A stretch of 64,000 bases of DNA, taken from Veillonellaceae bacterium (lineage in GTDB: Bacteria; Bacillota; Negativicutes; Veillonellales; Dialisteraceae). The position numbers and the translations under genes are program-made. Under the pieces are notes generated by a model. It had not been told where the DNA came from. It saw nothing but the letters and a program-made list of their open reading frames with translations, and did no database searches. The stretch covers positions 2,252,501 to 2,316,500 of the forward strand of contig DAJPGA010000001.1 of the NCBI GenBank assembly GCA_025992895.1, read 5' to 3'. This document shows positions 43,365-51,143 of this stretch, piece after piece. How positions within the stretch are numbered: the stretch's first letter is position 1; each line of letters opens with the position of its first letter.

Positions 43365-44108
43365 ATGAGAAACCTGAAGAAACACATCATCATGGTATCT
43401 GCCGCAGCTATGTTTGCCGCAGCCGGATTTGCAGGAAATTCCGTTTTCGCCGCTGAACCGACGACTGACAATTTCGTGCTCCCTCCGCAGATGACCGAGC
43501 AGCAGAAGGCTGATTGGGCCAAGGACAATCCGCAGTACCGCGAAAAGGAAACCCAGCAGGCAGAAAGAACTGCCAGAATGGCTCCAAGATCCGTCACTCC
43601 GGATGAAATCACCAACAATGGCCGCGATTACCGTATCGCTCTCCTCAATGCAGAAGAAGGCCGCGCTCCAGGAAGCGACGAGAATGCCATGATGCAGAAA
43701 GACGGTCAGCCTGCACCTTCCGACAAGGCCAATGGCCCGAGAGTCAGAAGAGAAGGCAGCCGCATGCCTGAAGGCCAGCAGCAGCCACAGCGCCGCTTCC
43801 ACCGCAAGGATGGACAGAAGGGCGAATGGAAAGCTGACGGCCAGAAGGGCGAACACCATTTCAAAGGCGAAAAACGTGATGGAGAGCACCGCTTTGACAG
43901 ACAGGACCGTGACGGCGATCACCGTTATGGCCCGGAAGACAAACGGTTCAAGCATCACAAGAACCCGCGCTTTGATCAGCAAAAGGGTGATGAGCAGGGC
44001 CAGCATAAGAAGGACCACAGATTTGGTCCGAGAGATGGCCGGCCCACCCCTCCTCCGGACGCAGGTTTCCAGCCGCGTCCGGACGGACAGCCGCAGGATG
44101 AAGAATAA
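43365..44108 (+). CDS. Exported His/Arg/Asp-rich repetitive protein (third of three)
   Basis: The 247-residue protein has a signal peptide (about residues 1-29, ends VFA). An N-terminal part of about 90 residues looks globular (PPQMTEQQKADWAKDNPQYR). It is followed by a long low-complexity region with repeated GQKGEW/GQKGEH, RDGEHRFDRQ, RDGDHRYGP and HHKNPRFDQQ units, then a Pro-rich end. The high His/Asp content suggests metal or polyanion binding outside the cytoplasm; this is inference. It lies 146 bases after the second protein and may be the last gene of the PadR operon. Confidence 0.7.
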   Translation: MRNLKKHIIMVSAAAMFAAAGFAGNSVFAAEPTTDNFVLPPQMTEQQKADWAKDNPQYREKETQQAERTARMAPRSVTPDEITNNGRDYRIALLNAEEGRAPGSDENAMMQKDGQPAPSDKANGPRVRREGSRMPEGQQQPQRRFHRKDGQKGEWKADGQKGEHHFKGEKRDGEHRFDRQDRDGDHRYGPEDKRFKHHKNPRFDQQKGDEQGQHKKDHRFGPRDGRPTPPPDAGFQPRPDGQPQDEE

Positions 44109-44501
44109 CCTGGAGGCTTAACGTGAATCATGACCAGGCGGACTTCCCAAATAAACCTGGCCTTCACAACTCATCTCTCCACCTTCCCGATTTCGGAGAG
44201 CGAGTATAAAAAATCCACAAATTCCGGACGCCAACCTTCCCAAAACCGGCGTCCGGCTGCCAGAGCAATCCCATGCTTTGGTTCACTCCAAGGGGCCGGA
44301 CAAGGAAAGTTATCTTCCTTCCCTATAAAAAGAACCTTTCCCCCGGCCTCCGGCAGGATCACTCCTTCCCAAAAAAGAATCCTGCCAAGCCTTAATTCTT
44401 CCGTTCCGGTTTCTTCCTCCCTGTTGAGCCGGAATCCCCCGAAGAATGAGGTACTCCCTTACAAATTAATACCTTCCCTGAAGGATACGAAGTCCTTCAC
44501 C
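44109..44501. other. Gene-free stretch with a series of hairpins
   Basis: No convincing gene is seen. Strong inverted repeats occur in series: CCGGACGCC (44224-44232) with GGCGTCCGG (44248-44256), and GGCAGGAT (44352-44359) with ATCCTGCC (44379-44386), each with a CCTTCCC in the loop. A 28-codon frame starting GTG at 44122 with GGAGG six bases before it ends at 44208. It is noted only as a weak candidate. Confidence 0.5.
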
Positions 44502-44533
44502 AGAAAGCCGCTCTTCCCCGAGCGGCTTTTTGG
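44502..44533 (+). terminator. Intrinsic terminator, probable end of the PadR operon transcript
   Basis: AAAGCCGCTC pairs with GAGCGGCTTT around a six-base loop, followed by T-rich sequence. It lies about 400 bases past the last operon gene, so the hairpin series above would be in the transcript. Confidence 0.75.
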
Positions 44534-44579
44534 GTGGGATGAAGGGATGGGGAGAGGCTATGGAGATAATGACAAGGTA

Positions 44580-44737
44580 TAAAACCATACAACCAGCCTT
44601 CGGCTGTTGGTAATCAATCCTTTTGAAAACCATAAAACCAGCCTACGGCTGAGGAACTACATCTCATCCGTCTCGTACACTAACTTATTAGGCATTTGTA
44701 CAATTACCATTATTGTCAACTGGTATACGAGCCACCT
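44580..44737. repeat. Intergenic repeats before IS copy 5, with a long variable hairpin
   Basis: AAACCATACAACCAGCCTTCGG, AACCAGCCTACGGCTGAGG and AACTACATCTCATCC are followed by CTCGTA (44672-44677) and TACGAG (44726-44731) closing a loop of 48 bases, then CCACCT. In other units this variable hairpin has a loop of only 3-5 bases. Confidence 0.8.
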
Positions 44738-44796
44738 TGGTATGATTCAACAAGAAAGACAGAATAATATCATAAATATATTAGGAGGTCATTCTT

Positions 44797-45528
44797 ATGC
44801 CATGTAAAACCAAAGCGTCCCCGGAGGAAATGTTAGACCAGATTGCTTCATATCTCTATCAGGGTGTTACGATTACCCAGGCAGCTGAAAATCTTCATAT
44901 GAGCCGCATAACATTCAGGAAATGGGTCCTCCGGTATAAAGAGGAGGGCTTTAAGGGATTGCGGCCCAGGCAACATTTGTCTTACTACTCCAATCAGATG
45001 AAGATCCAGGCCGTAAAGGAATATCTTAAAGGCGGTGTTTCCATGCTTTCCGTCTGTGCCAAATACAGAATTTCCGGCACACTCTCCCTTAAAACATGGA
45101 TTGAGGCGTATAATGAGCATAAGTTGACAGACCTCGTTTCTGAAGGAGGAGATCTTATGGGCAAACGCCAGCAATCGGTCAAGGAAGAGCGAGTCAGAAT
45201 CGTTCAGGAGTGCATCGCCAGTGGATGCGATTATAACAAGATAGCCAAGAAGTACAACATGTCCTACCAAACGCTCTACACATGGGTAAAAAAGTTCAAG
45301 GAAATGGGCGAAGTTGGTCTTGAGGATTACAGAGGAAAGCCGATCAGGCTCCAAACGCCCCGGACCGAAGAAGAACAGCTGCGTCAGGAGAATGCCAGAC
45401 TTCTTGAAGAACAGAAGGATCTTATAGCAGAGATTGCCCTGCTAAAAAAAAAGATGGAGATAGAGGAAAGGTTGCGTTCCTCGAAGGATTCAGCCTTACT
45501 CACCTTCTCAGAGATTTTAAAGCCATAA
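44797..45528 (+). CDS. IS3-family transposase OrfA, copy 5
   Basis: The 243-residue product is identical in protein sequence to copy 1, with the A9G run at 45444-45453. Confidence 0.93.
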   Translation: MPCKTKASPEEMLDQIASYLYQGVTITQAAENLHMSRITFRKWVLRYKEEGFKGLRPRQHLSYYSNQMKIQAVKEYLKGGVSMLSVCAKYRISGTLSLKTWIEAYNEHKLTDLVSEGGDLMGKRQQSVKEERVRIVQECIASGCDYNKIAKKYNMSYQTLYTWVKKFKEMGEVGLEDYRGKPIRLQTPRTEEEQLRQENARLLEEQKDLIAEIALLKKKMEIEERLRSSKDSALLTFSEILKP

Positions 45529-46400
45529 AAGAAGTCCATGAAGAAACCAACATCTCCATAGAAAGTCTCTGCCGACTCTCAAAGGTCTCCCGGGCAGCTT
45601 ATTACGGATGGCTGAATCATATTAAGAGCGGCCGTGAACTGCTGAGAGAAAAGGTCGCACAGGAGGTCATGAAAACCCATCAGGAATATCCGGATATGGG
45701 ATACCGCCGGATTAACGATTGGATCAAGAAGGATGACAACATCAATATAAATGTAAGCGACAGTCTGGTTCTTCGTATCATGCGGATACTTAATATTAAG
45801 TCCGTGATCAAGTACAAGACCGATGGTTGCACTCGTAACGCAAAGGATCCAAAGTACATTTTTGAAAACCTGCTGAACCGTGACTTTGATGCCGGCGTGT
45901 CCAATGCAAGATGGATGACGGATGTCACTGAATTCAAGTACACAACTGCTGATGGAGTTTTGCACAAGTTATATTTAAGCGCGATTATTGACGGCCATGA
46001 TCGCCGGATTGTCTCTTATGTCATCGGCGACAGGAACAATACTGCACTGGCTTTTGAGACAATGGAAAAGGCACTTAAAGAGAATCCTGGAGAACATCCA
46101 ATGATTCATACCGACCGCGGATTCCAGTATACAAGCAACGGATTCCATAAGATTGTTGAAAAAGCAGGACTGGTTCACAGCATGTCCCGTGTAGGCTGCT
46201 GTGCAGACAACGGTCTGATGGAAGGGTTCTGGGGAATGCTGAAGCGCGAACGTTACTACACACGTAAATTCACCAGCCGTAAAGCAGTGGTAAGCATGAT
46301 CAACGGCTACATCTACTTCTACAACAACAAACGCATTCAGCGCAAATTACATCTTTTAGCTCCAATGGAAGTATTCAACGCAGCTCCAATGGCTGCATGA
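45453..46400 (+). CDS. IS3-family transposase OrfB, copy 5
   Basis: This is the intact -1 frame catalytic part with all three DDE motifs. Confidence 0.9.
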   Translation, partial: DGDRGKVAFLEGFSLTHLLRDFKAIKEVHEETNISIESLCRLSKVSRAAYYGWLNHIKSGRELLREKVAQEVMKTHQEYPDMGYRRINDWIKKDDNININVSDSLVLRIMRILNIKSVIKYKTDGCTRNAKDPKYIFENLLNRDFDAGVSNARWMTDVTEFKYTTADGVLHKLYLSAIIDGHDRRIVSYVIGDRNNTALAFETMEKALKENPGEHPMIHTDRGFQYTSNGFHKIVEKAGLVHSMSRVGCCADNGLMEGFWGMLKRERYYTRKFTSRKAVVSMINGYIYFYNNKRIQRKLHLLAPMEVFNAAPMAA

Positions 46401-46465
46401 TTAAGATTAAAGTACGATTAGATTTTTTATGATATTTATTTGTCTGTATTAACAAATCCGCACCA

Positions 46466-46990
46466 CCTTCTCCTGCCGGAGCAAGGTAAAAGGCAATTCT
46501 TCCCCGTCTGGGAAGGCGAGTGTTCGCTTCGCTCGGGGGAATCAACCCTATCCGCCGGCCTTTTTAGAAACTGCACCTTTGAAAACCACAAAACCAGCCT
46601 AACGGCTGAGGAAATGCAACTCATCCGTCGGCTCCGCCGCCACCTTCCCTTCCAGGGCAAGGTCAAAGGCAATTCTTCCTTCCGTAGGGGGCAGCTTGCG
46701 ATGTGAAATGAAAAAATTCAAGGCAAATTTGTTTTGAACTTTTATAGGCACCTTCCCCGTCTGGGAAGGCGAGTGAAACCGGAAAACCAAGGCTGGCGCC
46801 TTGAGGAAATGAACCCCCTCAGGCGCCTCCGCGCCAGCTCCCCCTCCGGGGCGAGCTCAAACACCCTTAAACCAAGCTCCGCTTGTTGGAAATCCTTACA
46901 ACCTCGCTTCGCTCGATGAAATGCAACTCATCCGTCGGCTCCGCCGACACCTTCCCTTCCAGGGCAAGGTCAAGACCGGCCTACGGACCT
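46466..46990. repeat. Dense intergenic repeat cluster after IS copy 5
   Basis: The cluster has the right half of the split target, a CTTCCCCGTCTGGGAAGGCGAG piece near 46500, a full unit at about 46580-46672 (hairpin GTCGGC-TCC-GCCGCC at 46627-46641, CCTTCCCTTCCAGGGCAAGG), a second CTTCCCCGTCTGGGAAGG near 46752, a CAGGCGCCTCCGCGCC piece near 46818, and another full unit at about 46870-46972 with GTCGGC-TCC-GCCGAC at 46934-46948. Confidence 0.8.
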
Positions 46991-47170
46991 GAAAATGGCA
47001 TTTCCTCTTTAGCTCTCCCTCTATATTTATATTTTATTTATCATTATTTAAAGGCAGAGGAAGTTTTATCGTGTAGTATCGGAAATGAAAATAGGGGCGG
47101 ATGCCCCGGCTCGTTATCACTGTGCTATAATATAGGATAGCGCTTAAGCTCATATTTTGGAGGATTTATT

Positions 47171-48127
47171 ATGATATCAATCGTGACACCCGTTTATAAC
47201 GAAGAAGGAAACGTCGTTTACTTTCATGACGCAGTGACTAAGGTCATGAAGGACGTTGACATGGATTATGAGATCATCTATGTCAATGATGGCTCTAAGG
47301 ATCGGACGGATGCGCTGATCCATCAGCTGGCTGACAGTGACCCTCATGTGCGGGCGCTCACGTTTGCCAGGAATTTCGGGCATCAGATCGCGATTACCTG
47401 TGGTATGGATTTTGCCATCGGGGATGCGGTGATTACGATGGATGGGGATATGCAGCATCCGCCGGAACTGATTCCGAAGCTGATCGAGAAGTGGCAGGAG
47501 GGGTATGATATCGTCCAGACGATCCGCACGACGACGGAGGATGCAGGGCCGGTGAAGAAGATGACTTCAGCCGGGTACTATGCTTTCATCAATGCGATTT
47601 CGACGACGCGTGTCACTCCCGGCGGCTCGGATTTCCGTCTGATGGACAGGAAGGCGCTGGAAACTTTCAAGAGATTCCGTGAACACAGCCGTTTTATCCG
47701 CGGCATTGTCGGCGGTCTTGGTTTCAAGCAGACTTCGATCGAGTTTGAGGCACCGGCCCGTCACTCTGGTGTTTCGAAGTTCTCCATGCGCAAGATGCTT
47801 CATTTCGCTATGGACGGCATCATCACGAATTCGACGCTGCCGCTCCGCATGGCTTTCTACATCGGTGTCCTTGCCGCTGTGGCCGGTGTGCTGGTGATTC
47901 TGCACGTGCTGTACTGTGTCATTGCTGGACAGGCTGTACCGGGCTGGGCGACGATGACGATCCTGATTTCCATTTTCGGCAGCCTGAATCTGATGGGTCT
48001 TGGTATTGTGGGAGAATACCTGGGCCGCATTTTCGAGGAGGCGAAGAATCGTCCTCTGTACTGGCTGCAGGATGATACGGCTTCCCATGCCGATAATCCT
48101 TATTGTGAAACGCACGATCATTTATAA
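47171..48127 (+). CDS. Glycosyltransferase family 2, membrane-anchored (GtrB/DPM1-like)
   Basis: The 318-residue protein has a GT-A catalytic domain: ISIVTPVYNEEGNV at the N-terminus, YVNDGSKDRT, and the metal-binding DGDMQHPPELI. Two C-terminal membrane helices follow (AFYIGVLAAVAGVLVILHVLY and TILISIFGSLNLMGLGIVGEYL). Such enzymes move a sugar from a nucleotide donor onto undecaprenyl phosphate for periplasmic use, as in LPS or teichoic acid decoration. The acceptor here is unknown. The start follows TTGGAGGATTTATT, and TATAAT occurs at about 47127. It is probably transcribed with the RuBisCO-like gene 29 bases downstream. Confidence 0.88.
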   Translation: MISIVTPVYNEEGNVVYFHDAVTKVMKDVDMDYEIIYVNDGSKDRTDALIHQLADSDPHVRALTFARNFGHQIAITCGMDFAIGDAVITMDGDMQHPPELIPKLIEKWQEGYDIVQTIRTTTEDAGPVKKMTSAGYYAFINAISTTRVTPGGSDFRLMDRKALETFKRFREHSRFIRGIVGGLGFKQTSIEFEAPARHSGVSKFSMRKMLHFAMDGIITNSTLPLRMAFYIGVLAAVAGVLVILHVLYCVIAGQAVPGWATMTILISIFGSLNLMGLGIVGEYLGRIFEEAKNRPLYWLQDDTASHADNPYCETHDHL

Positions 48128-48156
48128 TTTCTACGCACAATTGAAAGGAGATTTTC

Positions 48157-49341
48157 ATGGGTGATACACCTTTTTTCGAAAGTGAATTATTTGCTGAACT
48201 GAGTGAAGATCTGAAGGCTTCTTCCCGCTTTACAGCAACCTACCGCATCAAGGCGTCTGATTATGAGGAAGCAAAGAAGCTGGCTTTCGGCATCTGCGTG
48301 GAGCAGACGGTCGAATGTCCGTATGAGCTGGTCGAGGATACTCCGATCGGAGATACGATTGTCGGCCAGATCGAATCGATCAATAAGGCTGATCCGGGCG
48401 CTTACTACGCTGTCATTTCGTATGATCCGGATGCTGTAGGCCATGAAATGTCTGAACTGGTCAACATGTTCTTCGGAAATACGAGTCTGCAGCCTGGCAT
48501 CCGCCTGATGTCGTTCGAGCTTCCGGATTTCATGTACAATGATTATCCGGGTCCGCGTTTCGGCCGCGAAGGCATCCGCGAATTGTGCGGTGTGGAACAT
48601 GGCCCGATCCTCATGAGTGCGATCAAGCCGCTCGGCAAGAGTCCGAAGGAACTGGCTGAAATGGTTTACAAGCTCGCTCTCGGCGGCTGCCCGATCATCA
48701 AGGACGACCATTCTCTCATGAATCAGGATTATGCTCCTTTCGAAGAAAGAGTGCTCCAGTGCGTCATGGCGCTGGCTGATGCGAAGGAAAAGACTGGCAA
48801 GAAGAGCATGTACATCGCAAACTGCACGGCTGACGGCCTGCAGATGCTCGACCGTGCTTACAAGGCACAGGAAATCGGAGCAGACGGCATCATGCTCGCT
48901 CCGGCTCTCACCGGCTTCACGCTGATCCGCGATCTGGCAAGAGATCCGGAATTCCACCTTCCGATTTTCCTCCATCCATGCTTCTCCGGCTCTCTCGTCC
49001 TTTCTGAAGATTCCGGCATGTCCCCCTTCTGCTATTACGGACAGCTCTCCCGCCTGATCGGCGCTGACGCTGCCATCTTCACCAGCTTCGGAGGAAGGTT
49101 CTCCTTCTCCGTCGATACCTGCCAGAAAATCTGCGAAGGCACATCGGAATTGATGGGCGGACTCCGCCCCATATTCCCCGTTCCTTCGGGCGGCATGCGC
49201 TGGCAGCTTTTCAAGAATATGTACCAGACTTATGGTCCGGATACGATTTTCCTCGTGGGCGGTGCTCTTCAGACAGAAGGCCCGGATCTGACGGATAATG
49301 TGAAGTTCTTCCTGGAAAAACTGGAAGAAGCACAGAGATAA
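48157..49341 (+). CDS. RuBisCO-like protein (form IV)
   Basis: The 394-residue protein has the RuBisCO large-chain layout: an N-terminal ferredoxin-like domain (FTATYRIKASDYEEAKKLAF) and a C-terminal barrel. AIKPLGKSP holds the Lys157 matching the proton-relay lysine. GGCPIIKDDHSLMNQ holds Lys182, the carbamylation lysine, but the metal-ligand Glu is His185. FLHPCFSGS replaces the His-Arg loop, while PVPSGGMRW and LVGGALQ keep phosphate-binding elements. It therefore should not fix CO2; RLPs with KDDH act in enolase, isomerase or decarboxylase-type steps of sugar-acid or apiose pathways. No such pathway genes are nearby. The start follows GAAAGGAGATTTTC. Confidence 0.9.
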   Translation: MGDTPFFESELFAELSEDLKASSRFTATYRIKASDYEEAKKLAFGICVEQTVECPYELVEDTPIGDTIVGQIESINKADPGAYYAVISYDPDAVGHEMSELVNMFFGNTSLQPGIRLMSFELPDFMYNDYPGPRFGREGIRELCGVEHGPILMSAIKPLGKSPKELAEMVYKLALGGCPIIKDDHSLMNQDYAPFEERVLQCVMALADAKEKTGKKSMYIANCTADGLQMLDRAYKAQEIGADGIMLAPALTGFTLIRDLARDPEFHLPIFLHPCFSGSLVLSEDSGMSPFCYYGQLSRLIGADAAIFTSFGGRFSFSVDTCQKICEGTSELMGGLRPIFPVPSGGMRWQLFKNMYQTYGPDTIFLVGGALQTEGPDLTDNVKFFLEKLEEAQR

Positions 49342-49356
49342 ATCTATAAAGACAAT

Positions 49357-49395
49357 AAAAAAGCAGTGAGACAACTTTCGTTTCACTGCTTTTTT
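49357..49395. terminator. Bidirectional terminator between the RuBisCO-like and porin genes
   Basis: AAAAAAGCAGTGA pairs with TTCACTGCTTTTTT around a 12-base loop. The two flanking genes converge on it. Confidence 0.82.
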
Positions 49396-49432
49396 GTTGC
49401 TTTGTACTTAATTATCTATTCCATCCGCCTTC

Positions 49433-50686
49433 TTAGAATACGTAGTTCAGGGAGACGGTGGCAAGATCGTCGTAATCGTACTTGTCTTTGCTTGTTGCAT
49501 CGGCGCCGTACTTTGTCTTGACGTCGAATGCGTATTCACCATGGAGACGAACGTTCTTCATGAGAACGAGGTCGGCAGATGCGAGCCAGTAGCGGGAACG
49601 GTTGATGTTAGCGTTGTCTTCGACAAGGCCTGCTGCGGATACGGTGTAGGTGGTATCGTTCAGGAAGGAGCCCTTTTCAGCACTGATGTACTGGCCGGCA
49701 ATGCGGAAGGTGCCCGGTTTCTTCATGTTGTAGTGGCCGAATGCGAGGCCTGCTGTCCAGGTCTGCGGATCGCCCTTGTAATCGGTGTTCTGGTAGTAGT
49801 CGCCGAAGATGTCGATATCTTCAGTAACGCCGGCGGTAAGGCCTGCGCCCCAGATGCGTGCATCATACTTGTCTTCGCCCTGAATGTATTCAGCATCGTA
49901 AGCCAGACGTCCGCTCTTGCCGTATACGCGGGCGATAGCTGCGGCTCTTTCTTCTTTTGTATCTGCTTTGCCAAGGTTTCCGCCAATGAAACGGCCATAG
50001 CCGATATCAGCAGCAAGTTTCTTGGATCCGATGGTTGCCATTGCACCATCGAAGGTATCATCGTACTGGAGTCCTGTCTGGCCAAGGAAAAGATCCATAC
50101 GGCCGAGTGTCAGTCCTGCTTTGCCATTGAAATCATGATGAACGTACAGTGCCTTCATATAAGCATCTTTTTCGCTGCCTTTGAAGTTCATGTCGTAGCG
50201 GAGACGGCCATAAACATAGGTGCTGTCATTGACCTGGCCCTTGATGGAGACCTGCATACGACCATCCCATTTATCTACGGCATTGCCCTTATCTCCATAG
50301 TACTGGAGGAAACGGACACGGCTGTTGCCGGAGAAGGAAAGGTTTCCGACTTTCTTTTCAAGGTTCGACACGCGTACGCCGAGGTTGCTGAGTTCATCAG
50401 CATATTCGCCAGCGAGTTTGTCCAGCATGGCTCTCTGCTCAGCATTCATCTGATCTTCGTTAGCCAGCATGCGTGCAATGATCCGTGCCATTTCGAAGCG
50501 GGTGATGTTTCTTTCGCCGCGGAAGGTGCCGTCCGGATAGCCGACAACGACGCCCTGTTCGGACAGATCGACGACTGCCTGATACGCCCAGTCATCCGGG
50601 GTCACATCAGAGAACGGGTTGGCTGCGTATGCGGATACGCCAGCGGTGAGTGCTGCGACAGCAGCGATTGCAAGAATCTTTTTCAT
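49433..50686 (-). CDS. SLH-domain outer-membrane porin (OmpM-like)
   Basis: The 417-residue protein has a signal peptide (MKKILAIAAVAALTAGVSAY). One S-layer homology domain follows (about residues 24-75, NPFSDVTPDDWAYQAVVDL and YPDGTFRGERNITRFEMAR), then a coiled coil (DKLAGEYADELSNLGVRVSN) and a beta-barrel of alternating strands ending VSLNYVF, with the C-terminal Phe used for outer-membrane assembly. In Negativicutes such OmpM proteins tether the outer membrane to modified peptidoglycan through the SLH domain and form pores. The start follows AGGAGAGAAGA. A long leader (about 130 bases) precedes it. Confidence 0.93.
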   Translation of the reverse strand: MKKILAIAAVAALTAGVSAYAANPFSDVTPDDWAYQAVVDLSEQGVVVGYPDGTFRGERNITRFEMARIIARMLANEDQMNAEQRAMLDKLAGEYADELSNLGVRVSNLEKKVGNLSFSGNSRVRFLQYYGDKGNAVDKWDGRMQVSIKGQVNDSTYVYGRLRYDMNFKGSEKDAYMKALYVHHDFNGKAGLTLGRMDLFLGQTGLQYDDTFDGAMATIGSKKLAADIGYGRFIGGNLGKADTKEERAAAIARVYGKSGRLAYDAEYIQGEDKYDARIWGAGLTAGVTEDIDIFGDYYQNTDYKGDPQTWTAGLAFGHYNMKKPGTFRIAGQYISAEKGSFLNDTTYTVSAAGLVEDNANINRSRYWLASADLVLMKNVRLHGEYAFDVKTKYGADATSKDKYDYDDLATVSLNYVF

Positions 50687-50710
50687 TCTTCTCTCCTCTT
50701 AGAGCAGAAT

Positions 50711-50799
50711 CGTCCCAAATATGTTCCGAAGGAAGTTTTGCTCGAGTGACCGTGTTTCCTCTGCAATTTCCCTGGTTCCCTAGACAGCCTTGTGGGACA
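50711..50799 (-). promoter_or_regulatory. Candidate structured leader of the porin gene
   Basis: On the minus strand TGGGAC-complement GTCCCA (50793-50798 read on the reverse strand) can pair with TGGGAC (50712-50717), closing an 87-base segment that contains further short complementary runs (CTTCC/GGAA near 50725). It lies between an AT-rich promoter-like area (50820-50930) and the porin ribosome binding site. No known riboswitch class is recognised. Confidence 0.35.
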
Positions 50800-51091
50800 T
50801 TCTCGACTGTGTGTATCATATTACCATCATCATTAGAATATAGCAACAAAATTATTTGTGATATCTTATTTTTGCATAGTCTTAGATTATGAAATAATTC
50901 ATTTTGCATTAATTCAACTTAAATTAATTATAAACTGTGAGATGCTTTTGCAAAATCTTCAATCAAGCTGCATCAGATGGGATAAAGAATCAATTCAAGG
51001 CGGATTTGTTCTTTAAAGGCTGCTCTTCCTTCACAGGCAGCTGTCCCGGCGAGTCCTCCCTCTCCATTTGACTCTGCCTCCCGCTGCATAT

Positions 51092-51132
51092 AAAAAGCCG
51101 CGAAACTGAATTTCTTCAATTTCACGGCTTTT
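51092..51132 (-). terminator. Intrinsic terminator of the OFA transporter gene
   Basis: AAAAGCCGCGAAA..GAA pairs with TTC..TTTCACGGCTTTT. It lies 12 bases past the reverse-strand stop at 51144. Confidence 0.8.
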
Positions 51133-51143
51133 CGTATATTCAT

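Larger units (their letters stand above)
44738..46465 (+). mobile_element. IS3-family (IS150-like) insertion sequence, copy 5
   Basis: This is a full-length 1728-bp copy. The target duplication is CCT at 44735-44737 and 46466-46468. One silent G-to-A change lies near 44972. The right flank is CCTTCTCCTGCCGGAGC. Confidence 0.95.

Noticed and set aside
44130..44582. A 150-codon plus-strand frame after the PadR operon
   Set aside because: It runs through strong hairpins and the terminator, lacks a well-placed ribosome binding site for its ATG, and has low-complexity Ser/Pro composition.
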